DNA of 64,000 nucleotides, from NCBI RefSeq assembly GCF_001956695.1, contig NZ_CP019070.1:1550001-1614000 (forward strand), in the 5' to 3' direction. Shown here piece by piece: positions 33,503 to 43,050 of this stretch. The translations under genes were made by a program, and so were the position numbers. The notes under the pieces were generated by a model, which saw only the letters and a list, made by a program, of their open reading frames with translations, did not search any database and was not told where the DNA came from. Origin of the DNA: Poseidonibacter parvus. Lineage in GTDB: Bacteria > Campylobacterota > Campylobacteria > Campylobacterales > Arcobacteraceae. Within the stretch, counting starts at the first letter, position 1. Each line of letters starts with the position of its first letter.

Positions 33503-34761
33503 TGGAAAATGAATTAAAAAATAATACCCAAGAACAGCCATTGCACGCAACAAATCATTATATGTACTACCCCGATGAAAAAGATGTTCCTCCTTATTTA
33601 GCCTATGGATTTAGACCAGTATTTTTACTACTAGCACCTTACCTTGTTATTTCAATGATATTATGGGGATTAGTTTGGAATGGTGTTTTATCAATTCCTT
33701 TTATGGATGCTTCTTTAACTTGGCATATTTATGAAATGTTATTTGGAATATTAACAGCTGGAGTTATGGCATTTTTAACGACTGGTCTTCCTGAACTTTT
33801 TCCAGGAATGATTCCCTTTGTTGGACAAAGACTAAAATATATAGTTGCTTTATGGGTTTTAGGACGTGTTAGTTTTTGGACTATTGATATAACAGGAATA
33901 TGGCTTACAGCTATTTTAAATATTTCAATGCTTATATGGTTATTATGGTTTGCAAAAGATGTAGTTCTTGATAAACTTCAAAGACATGCCAGTTTAGGTT
34001 ATAGTCTTATTAGTATACTAGCTATTGAAATATGGTTTTTCTCTTCAAAATTAGGATTTGTAAGTATTGAAGGAATAAGTATTTTAAAAGTTGCAACAGG
34101 CGCAATTGTTATTTTAATACTACTAGCACTTAGAAGAGTTAATATGGAAGCAGTAAACGAACTAATGGAAGATAAAGGCATTGATGATATTTATATATCA
34201 AGACCACCTCTTACAAATCTTGCAATATTTGGTATAGCTTTATTTACTACTATAGAGTTCTTATATCCAGAGAATAGTGCTTTAGGTTGGTTAGGACTTG
34301 CTACTGCTGCGTCTATTTTAGCACTTACTAGTGATTATATTTTAAAAGATAAATTTATTTTGAATCAACCTTATGTAATATATCTAGCACTAATTCCTCT
34401 TATGCTTAGTCTTGGTTATGCACTTATGGGTTGGGATATATTAAATGACAATATATATGGAATAAATCACTTTAGACACTTTATTACAAGTGGAGGTATT
34501 GGTTTATCTTATTTAATTGTAATGATGATTATTGGTTTTGTGCATACAGGAAGACATTTAACTTCAAATATTTATACTCATATTATGATTTTATTAATTG
34601 TTATTGCAACTCTTATGAGAGCTTTGATTCCATTTTTTGAAAACTATATACAAGAATTATATATCTACTCATCAATTCTATGGGCGATTCCTTTTGTAAT
34701 ATACATAAAAGTATTTTATAACTTTTTATTAACTCCTAGAGCTGATGGTATAAAAGGATAA
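33502..34761 (+). CDS. NnrS-family membrane protein
   Basis: A 419-aa protein with about twelve helices. Family marks are LAYGFRPVFLLLAPYL, TWHIYEMLFGILTAGVMAFLTTGLPE and GFVHTGRHL, with histidines that could bind haem. NnrS proteins are haem- and copper-containing membrane proteins linked to nitric oxide stress and denitrification. Here the gene is the last of a Fur-boxed ABC operon, so a haem-related job alongside the importer is possible. ATG overlaps the ATPase stop. Confidence 0.85.
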   Translation: MENELKNNTQEQPLHATNHYMYYPDEKDVPPYLAYGFRPVFLLLAPYLVISMILWGLVWNGVLSIPFMDASLTWHIYEMLFGILTAGVMAFLTTGLPELFPGMIPFVGQRLKYIVALWVLGRVSFWTIDITGIWLTAILNISMLIWLLWFAKDVVLDKLQRHASLGYSLISILAIEIWFFSSKLGFVSIEGISILKVATGAIVILILLALRRVNMEAVNELMEDKGIDDIYISRPPLTNLAIFGIALFTTIEFLYPENSALGWLGLATAASILALTSDYILKDKFILNQPYVIYLALIPLMLSLGYALMGWDILNDNIYGINHFRHFITSGGIGLSYLIVMMIIGFVHTGRHLTSNIYTHIMILLIVIATLMRALIPFFENYIQELYIYSSILWAIPFVIYIKVFYNFLLTPRADGIKG

Positions 34762-34763
34762 AA

Positions 34764-34799
34764 AAAGATTAGTATAAATGAAAATTTATACTAATCTTT
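34764..34799. terminator. bidirectional terminator, 16-bp perfect stem
   Basis: AAAGATTAGTATAAAT pairs exactly with ATTTATACTAATCTTT around a GAAA tetraloop, between the convergent NnrS-like and ChaN-like genes. A-run and T-run on the two sides let it work in both directions. Confidence 0.85.
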
Positions 34800-34808
34800 A
34801 GAGATATC

Positions 34809-35705
34809 TTATTCGTAAATGTAAACGATATCTGCTTTATTAACATCAAGTTTTAAATCCTTATCTTTTTGTATCTTTTCATTTGAAATAGTTACAAAAG
34901 GAAGATTACTTAATCTTGCAAATCTTAAAGGAATACCTAAATTTTGTTCAACATGCATAGCACCTGCAAATACAATAAGTTTGTCTTTTGGGTTTTTGAT
35001 TACTTTTTTAGCTATTTTTGCTAGATTTTGTGCCATATAGGTATCCCATGTCACTTGAACTCTATACATTCTTTCTTCACATGGTTCAGGATTATCTGAA
35101 GGAGGCATTTTATTACAATGTTTTAAATATGGCATTACTAATTGATTATGAGCACTAACATTTAAATCTAAATTATTGTAAAACTCTTTTTCTTCTTTAC
35201 TCATTTTATCAAAAAGTTTTAAAGATATTTTTTCTCTTTGTTCTTTGGATATGTTGATACCATAAAGTTTCCCATTGTTTTTCTTTATAGCTTCATATAA
35301 GGGTTCTACATATTTCCATTTATATACTGTAAATTCATCCCATTTTCTTTTTTCTTTTAAGGTCTTACTATCAATTTTTCCATCTGTAAAGTCTTTTAAC
35401 AACTTATCATGTTGTGGTGTAAACCATTCATTTGCTAAAAATAAATTTGTACCATTTTTATCTAATTCTTTTAAAAGATTTTCAAAAAACTTATGTGTTT
35501 TTTCAGTATTGTGATGATCACCAACAAAGATTATTGGATAATATTCTATTTCTTTTACAAGCTGTTTCATATTTATATCTTTTGCTTGTTTTATAGAATA
35601 AATTCCTTCTTTTTTTTCTAGATTATGTGTTAATAAGAGTTCTTTGTTTGTACAACCTGAAAATATATAAATGACAGTTATAAATATTAATAAAATTTTT
35701 AACAT
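34809..35705 (-). CDS. ChaN-like haem/iron lipoprotein
   Basis: A 298-aa lipoprotein: signal sequence with lipobox IFSGC, then the ChaN/TIKI-like domain (IIFVGDHHNTEKTHKF, LFLANEWFTPQHDKLLKDF, LIVFAGAMHVEQNLGIPLRF). GDHHN and AMHVEQN hold the histidines conserved in the family. Campylobacter ChaN (Cj0177) is iron-regulated and binds haem. The start at 35705 has AAAAGG; an in-frame ATG 36 bases earlier does not and would spoil the signal peptide. It closes the iron island, convergent with the ABC operon. Confidence 0.88.
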   Translation of the reverse strand: MLKILLIFITVIYIFSGCTNKELLLTHNLEKKEGIYSIKQAKDINMKQLVKEIEYYPIIFVGDHHNTEKTHKFFENLLKELDKNGTNLFLANEWFTPQHDKLLKDFTDGKIDSKTLKEKRKWDEFTVYKWKYVEPLYEAIKKNNGKLYGINISKEQREKISLKLFDKMSKEEKEFYNNLDLNVSAHNQLVMPYLKHCNKMPPSDNPEPCEERMYRVQVTWDTYMAQNLAKIAKKVIKNPKDKLIVFAGAMHVEQNLGIPLRFARLSNLPFVTISNEKIQKDKDLKLDVNKADIVYIYE

Positions 35706-35755
35706 ATTTTTACCTTTTGATTTTATGTAATATTTTAACACTAAGAATGTATATG

Positions 35756-35784
35756 AAGAAGATGTAATAAAATTACATCTTCTT
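35756..35784. terminator. hairpin with 13-bp stem
   Basis: AAGAAGATGTAAT pairs exactly with ATTACATCTTCTT around AAA, between the aldo/keto reductase stop and the ChaN-like gene (both minus strand). The T-run is better on the plus strand. Confidence 0.6.
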
Positions 35785-35808
35785 TTTAATTATAATAATT
35801 TAATATTA

Positions 35809-36828
35809 TTATCCCATTGGATATAAAATATCAGCTTGAATTCTTTCAATTTTACTCATTAACTCATTATCAATATTAAATTTAAAAGCTTCTAGGGATT
35901 CATCTAATTGAGACAATTCTCTAGCACCTATAATTGTAGAAGCTACAAAATCAAAATGTTTTGAATAAGCAACTGCTAAAGTAACAGGAGAAATACCATA
36001 CTCTTTTGATAATTGCACATATCTACTTGTAGCTTCTAATGTTTTAGGATTAACAAATCTTGTAGCTTGTGCTTGAACTCTTGGATTTGGATTATTTACA
36101 TAAGCTGAAAACCTTGCATTTTCTGGATAAAAGTTATTACTATATTTTCCTGATAAAACGCCCCCACCTATTGGTGAATATGGAAGAAGCGAAATGTTTT
36201 CATTTTTACATACAGTAGAAAGTTCATCTAGAAATCTAGGATTTAATAGTGAAAAATTATTTTGAATAGATTGAAACCTAGATAAGTTTTTATTTTTAGC
36301 CGTTTCATTCGCTTTTGTAAGTCCATAAGCAGAATCATTTGAAGTTCCTAAGTATCTTACTTTTCCTTCTTTTACTAAATCATCAAAAGCTCTTAAACTC
36401 TCTTCAATAGGTACAATTGGGTCTGGCCAATGCATTTGATAAAGATCTAAATAATCAGTGTCAAGTCTTTTTAAACTTCCTTCAATTGCTTTTTTAATAT
36501 GAAAAGAATCAATAGCTGTAAGCCCATGTCTTTGAGGTGGAACAAACCAACCTGCAGCTGCTCCACTTACTTTTGAAGCTAAGATAATAGAATCTCTTTC
36601 TTTAGTCTTTAACCACTCCCCTACCCATTCTTCTGTATCTCCAGCAGTTGCTTTTTTAGGAGGTACGGGGTAAAGCTCAGCTGTATCATAAAAATTTATT
36701 CCATTATCATATGCTTTATCCATTATCTTAAAAGCTTCTTTCTTAGATGTAGTAGAACCAAAAGTCATAGTTCCCATACAAATTGAAGAAACTCTAAGTC
36801 CACTATTTCCTATGTATCTAAAATCCAT
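35809..36828 (-). CDS. aldo/keto reductase, Tas-like
   Basis: A 339-aa NADPH-dependent oxidoreductase of the AKR superfamily. MDFRYIGNSGLRVSSICMGT at the N-terminus is very like E. coli Tas. The tetrad is Asp and Tyr in FYDTAELYP, Lys in LASKVSG and His in YQMHWPD. The cofactor region SIIGARELSQLDESLEAF is near the C-terminus. Substrate unknown. It lies between the ChaN-like and TetR genes on the same strand, and TetR control is possible. Confidence 0.9.
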   Translation of the reverse strand: MDFRYIGNSGLRVSSICMGTMTFGSTTSKKEAFKIMDKAYDNGINFYDTAELYPVPPKKATAGDTEEWVGEWLKTKERDSIILASKVSGAAAGWFVPPQRHGLTAIDSFHIKKAIEGSLKRLDTDYLDLYQMHWPDPIVPIEESLRAFDDLVKEGKVRYLGTSNDSAYGLTKANETAKNKNLSRFQSIQNNFSLLNPRFLDELSTVCKNENISLLPYSPIGGGVLSGKYSNNFYPENARFSAYVNNPNPRVQAQATRFVNPKTLEATSRYVQLSKEYGISPVTLAVAYSKHFDFVASTIIGARELSQLDESLEAFKFNIDNELMSKIERIQADILYPMG

Positions 36829-36885
36829 AATATTTCCTTCATATTTTTAATAAGTGATTATAACTATATAAAAAGTTTATTTCAA

Positions 36886-37485
36886 TTAATTTTTTATTGA
36901 ATTTAAAATTGTTTCAACATTACATTTTGTAGAATTATCACAATCTTTAAACTCATGACTTAAAGACATAACTAAATTTCCTAAAATACTTGAAATGATT
37001 TCAATAGATATCTCTTCTGTATTGCAATCTTTAAACTCTTTAGTTTGTATTCCTTTTTTTAAATGATAATTTATAAGATTTAAAACCTGTTCATTAAAAC
37101 CATGTAATTTTTTTACTTCATCATTCTTTTTATTAAATGTTAATCTTAAAAATTCAATTAAAACATAAGTAAATTTTTCATCTTTTTCTTTCGATTTAAA
37201 AAGGTATTTAACAATAAAGAGAATCTTCTCTCTATTGCTTTTAAAATCATCAACTTTTTCATTGATTTGATTATGAACATTATCGAAATAATCTTTTATA
37301 TATTCATTAATTACATCATCTTTATTTTTAAAATATTCATAAAAAGTCCCCTTGCCAATATTCGCTAGATATGTAATTTCAGAAATTGTTGTTTCACTTA
37401 TACCTTTAGAATAAAATAAATCTGAAGCTATTTTCATAATTTCATTTTTTCTTATTTTCTTTAAATTATTCTTATCCTCATTCAT
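36886..37485 (-). CDS. TetR-family regulator of the efflux operon
   Basis: A 199-aa protein with an N-terminal helix-turn-helix (ASDLFYSKGISETTISEITYLANIGKG then TFYEYFKNKDDV, residues 20-56) and a variable helical ligand domain. It follows the RND gene after four bases, so it is the last gene of the OMF-MFP-RND operon and probably a feedback repressor, in the way CmeR acts on cmeABC. The operator was not located with confidence. Confidence 0.85.
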   Translation of the reverse strand: MNEDKNNLKKIRKNEIMKIASDLFYSKGISETTISEITYLANIGKGTFYEYFKNKDDVINEYIKDYFDNVHNQINEKVDDFKSNREKILFIVKYLFKSKEKDEKFTYVLIEFLRLTFNKKNDEVKKLHGFNEQVLNLINYHLKKGIQTKEFKDCNTEEISIEIISSILGNLVMSLSHEFKDCDNSTKCNVETILNSIKN

Positions 37486-37489
37486 AATA

Positions 37490-40400
37490 TCAACTTTCTT
37501 TGTCTTCTAATAATCTTTTTTTCTCCATTTTTTCATCACTATTTGTAAGTTTTTCAACTACATAATAAAACATTGGAATAAAAATAATTGCTATAAATGT
37601 AGCTGCTAACATACCCCCAATAACACCTGTACCAATAGAGTGTCTACTAGCTGCACCTGCTCCTTGAGATATTGCTAAAGGAACAACTCCAATTGTAAAT
37701 GCTAATGAAGTCATAATAATAGGTCTTAATCTTAATTTTGCAGCTTCGACTGCTGCATCAACTAATTTCATTCCTTCTTTTCTTTTGTGTAATGCAAACT
37801 CAACGATTAAAATTGCATTTTTTGCACTAAGTCCAATAAGTACCAATAATCCAACTTGGAAATAAATATCATTAGATAATTCTCTCCAAACTGTAGCTTC
37901 AATAGAACCTAACACTGCGAACGGAACAGCAAATACAATAGCAATTGGTAAGAACCATCTTTCATATAAAGCTGAAAGAACTAAATATAAGAAAATAATA
38001 CCTGCTATAAATGCTAAACTACTATTAGTTGATAACTCTTTTTCTTGATAAGCAGTTCCTGTCCATGCAATAGAATAATCACTAGGAAGAACTTCTTTAG
38101 AAATTTTTTCAATTACATTTAATGCTTCACTTGAGCTAACTCCAACAGAAGGAGAACCTGAGATTTTAGCTGATTGGAACATATTCATTCTAGTAATAAT
38201 ATCAGTCCCTGTTGTTTTCTTAATTGCTACAAATGATGTAATAGGTAATAATTCTCCATTACTTCCTCTAACAAAAATCTTATTTAAATTTTCTGGGTTT
38301 TCTCTATATTTTTGAAGTGACTCAATAACAACATTATAATTTTTACCATTTAATGTAAAATCATTCACATACTTGTCTGCTAAACTTGCATTTAAAGCTG
38401 TAAAAATATCACTTGTTGTAACACCTTTTGAGAATGCTTTTTGATAATCTACTTCCATTTTGTATTTTGGAGTATTAACATTAAGTGTAGTTCTAACTCC
38501 TGTTAAACTTGGATTAGCATTTGCTTTTTTTACAATTTCACTTACATATTTGTTTAATTCTAAAATATCTGTACTATTTCTAGCTTGTACATACATATCA
38601 AAACCACCTGTCATAGACATACCTGGAATTGGAGAAGGAACAACACCGAAACTAAATCCTTCACTTGTAGTTTGCATTAATTGACCTGTAAACTTTTTAG
38701 CTAAAAATGGAGTTTGTTGATCAGGATTTAATCTTTGACTCCAATCTTTCATATCAACAAATGTAATCATTGCATTTGTTCTATTTGTAAATGTACCAAA
38801 ATCCATACCAGGAATTTGGAATACTTGTTCAACATTTGGGTTTTGTGTAACAGTATCATAAATTTGACCTGCAAGTTTTTCTGTTCTTGTTAATGAAGAA
38901 CCTGGAGGATTATAAGAAAGAATAAATACATTTCCTTGATCTTCTGTTGGAACTAATGATGTATTCATTTTTCCATATTCCGAATATGTAACATAAACTA
39001 TAGCTGCATAAATAACTAAAAATACAACTGATAATTTAATTACAAATTTAACTAATTTTGCATATCCATTAGATAAAGATTCAAACATTCTATTAAACCA
39101 TCTAAAGAAAAAGTTTGGCTCACCATGGTTTGGTTTTAATAGTAAAGTACAAAGTGCTGGTGTTAATGTTAATGCAACAAAACCTGAAATTGCAACAGAA
39201 ATTGCAATAGTAACAGCAAATTGTTTATACATTACACCTGAAAGTCCGCCAAGAAAAGCTACAGGTAAAAATACAGCAGATAAAACTAAAACAATTGCGA
39301 CTAAGGCACCTGAAACTTCTTGCATAGCTTTCATTGTTGCATCTTTTGGACTCATACCATCAGACATATGTTTTTCAACATTTTCAATAACAATAATAGC
39401 ATCATCAACAACAATACCAATGGCTAAAACTAATCCAAATAATGTAAGAAGATTTATACTATAACCAAGTGCATACATACCAGCAAATGCCCCAACAATC
39501 GAAATAGGAACAGCTAAAATTGGAATTAGTGTAGCTCTCCAGTTTTGTAAGAATATATAAATAATTAACATAACTAAAATCATAGCTTCAATAAATGTAT
39601 TAACAACTTCATTGATAGAAATTTTAATAAATGATAATGTTTCATAAGGAACTTTATAGGCAACTCCATCAGGGAAAATCTTCTCAATTTCACTAATTTT
39701 TGTATTAATTGCAGCATCAGTATCTAAAGCATTTGCCCCTGATTGTAAGAAAATACCAAAAGGAATTGCATTTTTACCATTATATAAAGGCTTTCTTGAA
39801 TAAGACGCAGCACCAAGTTCAACTGTTGATACGTCTTTTAATAATACATTTCTTCCTCTTTCATCAGACTTTAAAATAATATTTGCAAATTGTTCCGCAT
39901 TTTCAAATCTATTAGGCGTTTGTAATGTATATGTAAACATTTGCTTACTCGCAGTTGGTTCTTGACCAAATTTACCAGCAGCATATTGTTCATTTTGATC
40001 TTTGATTTTTGTAATTACTTCAGCAGCAGTTAAATTGAAACTAACTAATTTATCAGGATCAATCCAAACTCTCATAGCATATTCTTTTTCACCAAAAATA
40101 ACTACATCACCAACACCTTTAATACGTTTAAGTTCATCAACTATATTGTTTTTTGCATAATTTGATAAAAACAAAGTATCTTTAGAATTATCAGGAGAAA
40201 TTAATGCATAAACTTTTAGCATACTTGCTGATCTTTCACGAACATTTAATCCTTGACTTTGAACAACTGTTGGCATTGTAGAAAGAACTGTTTGTACTCT
40301 ATTATTTACATTTACTTTTGCATCTTGCTTATCTGTTCCTACTTCAAAGAAAATACTAATAGAAGCTGTTCCATCATCTGATGTTGTTGATTCCATATAA

Positions 40401-40630
40401 ATCATATTTTCAACACCATTTAAGCTTTCTTCTAATGGTGCAACAACTGTTTGTGCAATAGTTTGAGCACTAGCTCCAGCATATGTAGTAGATACAATAA
40501 TTTGAGGAGGCGATACTTGAGGGTATTGCTCAACTGGCAAGTTTTTAATTGCCAAAAGTCCAGTAAGAAATATGATAATTGAAATTACCGATGTAAATAC
40601 TGGATTTTTTATAAAATAAGTTGAAATCAT
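37490..40630 (-). CDS. RND multidrug efflux pump, HAE1 type (CmeB/AcrB-like)
   Basis: A 1046-aa inner-membrane proton-driven pump with twelve helices and two large periplasmic loops. Proton-relay aspartates lie in GIVVDDAIIVIENVE (TM4) and the partner Lys in TM10 (GLSAKNAILIVEFA). N-terminal FFIxxPVF-like YFIKNPVFTSVISI and VEQYPQVSPP are standard HAE1 marks. Full length, no lesion. It forms a tripartite pump with the two upstream genes and exports hydrophobic compounds such as antibiotics and bile salts. Confidence 0.95.
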   Translation of the reverse strand: MISTYFIKNPVFTSVISIIIFLTGLLAIKNLPVEQYPQVSPPQIIVSTTYAGASAQTIAQTVVAPLEESLNGVENMIYMESTTSDDGTASISIFFEVGTDKQDAKVNVNNRVQTVLSTMPTVVQSQGLNVRERSASMLKVYALISPDNSKDTLFLSNYAKNNIVDELKRIKGVGDVVIFGEKEYAMRVWIDPDKLVSFNLTAAEVITKIKDQNEQYAAGKFGQEPTASKQMFTYTLQTPNRFENAEQFANIILKSDERGRNVLLKDVSTVELGAASYSRKPLYNGKNAIPFGIFLQSGANALDTDAAINTKISEIEKIFPDGVAYKVPYETLSFIKISINEVVNTFIEAMILVMLIIYIFLQNWRATLIPILAVPISIVGAFAGMYALGYSINLLTLFGLVLAIGIVVDDAIIVIENVEKHMSDGMSPKDATMKAMQEVSGALVAIVLVLSAVFLPVAFLGGLSGVMYKQFAVTIAISVAISGFVALTLTPALCTLLLKPNHGEPNFFFRWFNRMFESLSNGYAKLVKFVIKLSVVFLVIYAAIVYVTYSEYGKMNTSLVPTEDQGNVFILSYNPPGSSLTRTEKLAGQIYDTVTQNPNVEQVFQIPGMDFGTFTNRTNAMITFVDMKDWSQRLNPDQQTPFLAKKFTGQLMQTTSEGFSFGVVPSPIPGMSMTGGFDMYVQARNSTDILELNKYVSEIVKKANANPSLTGVRTTLNVNTPKYKMEVDYQKAFSKGVTTSDIFTALNASLADKYVNDFTLNGKNYNVVIESLQKYRENPENLNKIFVRGSNGELLPITSFVAIKKTTGTDIITRMNMFQSAKISGSPSVGVSSSEALNVIEKISKEVLPSDYSIAWTGTAYQEKELSTNSSLAFIAGIIFLYLVLSALYERWFLPIAIVFAVPFAVLGSIEATVWRELSNDIYFQVGLLVLIGLSAKNAILIVEFALHKRKEGMKLVDAAVEAAKLRLRPIIMTSLAFTIGVVPLAISQGAGAASRHSIGTGVIGGMLAATFIAIIFIPMFYYVVEKLTNSDEKMEKKRLLEDKES

Positions 40631-40631
40631 T

Positions 40632-41705
40632 TTATTTTTTTCCTTCTACTATTTGTACCTTTGAATTTGGTCTAAGCTTTGCAATATTACTTAATACAAT
40701 TTTCTCTCCACTTTTTAAACCACTACTAATAACAACACCTGTTTGAGTATTTTCACCTGTTAATACAACTGGTCTAATTTGTACTGTAGATTTATCATCA
40801 ATTACATATACAACTGAAGCACCCCCATTTTGCATAATTGCAATTTCTGGAATACTAATTACACCTGGGATAGCTATATTTTCTACATTAATATTTGTAA
40901 ACTGTCCTACAATAACTTTATTATCTTTATTAGGAAACTCTGTTCTTAATAAAAGTGTATCTGTTGAAGAATCTAATATAGGAGAAATATATTTTAAAGT
41001 TCCACCTACAATACATTCATTTTGACAATTCATAGAAAACTTTACTTCTTTTGATTTTATATGACTTAAGTATTTACCTAAATCAGTTTGAGGTAATGAG
41101 AATTCAACGTAAACAGGATCAACTTTTGTAATAGTTGTTAATACAGTATTTGCATTTACATAGTTACCAACATTTAATAAAGTAGTAGAAATAATACCAT
41201 CCATTGGCGCTTTAATTTGTGTATAACCATATTGAATTTTTGCATTTGTTAATGCAGCTTCAGCATTTTTTGTATTTGCTAATGCATTTTGATAGTTGTA
41301 ATAATATTCATCTTTTTGAGATGCACTAATTGACTTTTGCTCATATAATTTTTTATATCTTTTCCAATCATTTGTAGCTTTTACTAATAATGATTTTGCG
41401 CTATTTAAAGCAGCTCGTGATGAATCAATATTTGCTTGATATGTTCTTTGTTCAATTTTATATAATTTTTGACCTTTCTTTACAAAAGAACCCTCTTCAA
41501 AGTATCTATTTTGAAGTGCACCTGAAACTCTTGCAATTATATTAACGCTCTTTTCTGCTTTAATAGTCGCTGGATATTTTTTACTAATTGTTACAACATC
41601 ATTTGTAACAGTAAAGGCTTCTACCTTAACACTTGGTGCTTCTTTATTGGCTGCAAACACAAATGTGCTTGTTAATAATACTAAACTTGCTAATAATTTT
41701 TTCAT
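40632..41705 (-). CDS. RND efflux membrane fusion protein (CmeA/AcrA-like)
   Basis: A 357-aa periplasmic adaptor with a signal peptide (MKKLLASLVLLTSTFVFA). Lipoyl halves (VSGALQNRYFEEGSFVKKGQ and IKAPMDGIISTTLLNVGNYV) flank a coiled-coil hairpin; beta-barrel and membrane-proximal parts follow. No lipobox cysteine. The start at 41705 overlaps the OMF stop as ATGA with GGGAG upstream; an earlier in-frame ATG (41720) lacks a site. Confidence 0.93.
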   Translation of the reverse strand: MKKLLASLVLLTSTFVFAANKEAPSVKVEAFTVTNDVVTISKKYPATIKAEKSVNIIARVSGALQNRYFEEGSFVKKGQKLYKIEQRTYQANIDSSRAALNSAKSLLVKATNDWKRYKKLYEQKSISASQKDEYYYNYQNALANTKNAEAALTNAKIQYGYTQIKAPMDGIISTTLLNVGNYVNANTVLTTITKVDPVYVEFSLPQTDLGKYLSHIKSKEVKFSMNCQNECIVGGTLKYISPILDSSTDTLLLRTEFPNKDNKVIVGQFTNINVENIAIPGVISIPEIAIMQNGGASVVYVIDDKSTVQIRPVVLTGENTQTGVVISSGLKSGEKIVLSNIAKLRPNSKVQIVEGKK

Positions 41706-42937
41706 TTTACGTACTCCCATACATTTTTACCTTTTTGATACATTAAGTTAGCTTTTCTAACTTCAAAATTATTTTCTGCTAAACTAAGTGAACTTTGAGC
41801 ATTTGATTTATCACTTAATGCTTCTAAATAACTTACATTATCTACTAAACCATTTTCATATTTATTTTTTACTACATCATATGTACTTGATGCAGCTCTT
41901 ACTGCTGCTTGTGCTGATTTAATTTTAAGCTTTGCAATATCAAAAGATTTTTTTGCTAAATTTAAATCTACACTTGCTTTGTTTTTTTCATATTCAAGTT
42001 TTGATTTTGAACTTAAGAAAGATTTGTGAGAAGCCTCATAAGCAGCTTTTGTTGAACCAAAATCAAATAATTTCCAAGTAAGATTTACTGAGAAAATATT
42101 TTGTCTATCAATATTACTAGCACTTGTTTCATATGTTGAACTATTATAATTATTATCATAATATGTAAACTTATTATCCAATGTAATTTGTGGATTATCC
42201 TCTGTTTTAACACTTTTAGCATCTATAAATTTTGTTTGAACACTGTGTTCTAAAGATTTTATATCATTTCTTTGTTCATTTTCATCATTTATTACATCTA
42301 TATATGATCCAACGTCAATATTAACTCTTTGTCCTGTTATATATTCTAGTTCATGTAAAACTGTTTGAATATTTAAATCTAATTCATGAAGTTCAACTTT
42401 TGCACTTTCTAAAGTTGATAGAATTCTATCAAGTTCATCAATTGTAGTAGTACCAACAGCTAGGAACTTACTTAATCTTTTATGCTGAGCATTTAATTGT
42501 TCTATTTCTTTTAACTTTGCATCTTTTTGAGAAACATATGTTAAATAATTGAAGTAATGTTCTATAACATCTAATGATACTTCATTTTTTAATGTTGACA
42601 AATCTTCTTTAGAAGCTTTTATTTGTGACTCATAAGATTTATAAGTTAAATCTTTTTTTCCACCATCATATAAACTATAAGATAAGTCTACATATGCATT
42701 TAATGAATTATTTGCATAAGATGCAGTCTCATGAGAGACATCAGTATATGCTCCACCTATACTTAATTCTGGCAAATAGCCTTTCTTTACGCTTTTATAC
42801 TCTTCTTGAATTGATTCTACACTTTTTTGTGTTGACATAATATTTTTATTTTTTAATGACATTTCTATTAAATCATTTAAACTTTCTGAGAAAAGTAAGA
42901 TAGGTAAAGTTAATCCTATTACAACTTTTTTTATCAT
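41702..42937 (-). CDS. outer-membrane efflux protein (TolC family)
   Basis: A 411-aa protein with a signal peptide (MIKKVVIGLTLPILLFS) and the two repeated TolC halves, with long heptad helices (SVESIQEEYKSVKKGYLPEL; SYLEALSDKSNAQSSLSLAE). It is the first gene of the efflux operon, which runs OMF-MFP-RND-tetR. It starts after AAGGAT in a divergent promoter shared with a MarR gene. Confidence 0.92.
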   Translation of the reverse strand: MIKKVVIGLTLPILLFSESLNDLIEMSLKNKNIMSTQKSVESIQEEYKSVKKGYLPELSIGGAYTDVSHETASYANNSLNAYVDLSYSLYDGGKKDLTYKSYESQIKASKEDLSTLKNEVSLDVIEHYFNYLTYVSQKDAKLKEIEQLNAQHKRLSKFLAVGTTTIDELDRILSTLESAKVELHELDLNIQTVLHELEYITGQRVNIDVGSYIDVINDENEQRNDIKSLEHSVQTKFIDAKSVKTEDNPQITLDNKFTYYDNNYNSSTYETSASNIDRQNIFSVNLTWKLFDFGSTKAAYEASHKSFLSSKSKLEYEKNKASVDLNLAKKSFDIAKLKIKSAQAAVRAASSTYDVVKNKYENGLVDNVSYLEALSDKSNAQSSLSLAENNFEVRKANLMYQKGKNVWEYVK

Positions 42938-42958
42938 TTTAAATCCTTATTAATTACC

Positions 42959-43014
42959 TTCCTAGGAATTTAACATCTTCAAACTTACAAAGTGCTTTCC
43001 TAAGAAGGCACTTT
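42959..43014. promoter_or_regulatory. paired operator-like sites between efflux operon and marR
   Basis: TTCCTAGGAA (42959-42968, perfect palindrome) and TTCCTAAGAA (42997-43006, one change) are 38 bp apart centre to centre. The second lies inside a larger inverted repeat, AAAGTGC (42989-42995) and GCACTTT (43008-43014). They are good candidates for MarR or TetR binding. Confidence 0.6.
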
Positions 43015-43035
43015 ATGTGAATTTCTAAATTTTTG

Positions 43036-43044
43036 TGATATAAT
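43036..43044 (+). promoter_or_regulatory. extended -10 promoter of marR
   Basis: TGATATAAT is an extended -10 (TGN-TATAAT). Its last base is seven bases before the A of the marR ATG (43051), so transcription should begin at the start codon itself. Confidence 0.65.
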
Positions 43045-43050
43045 TTATAC

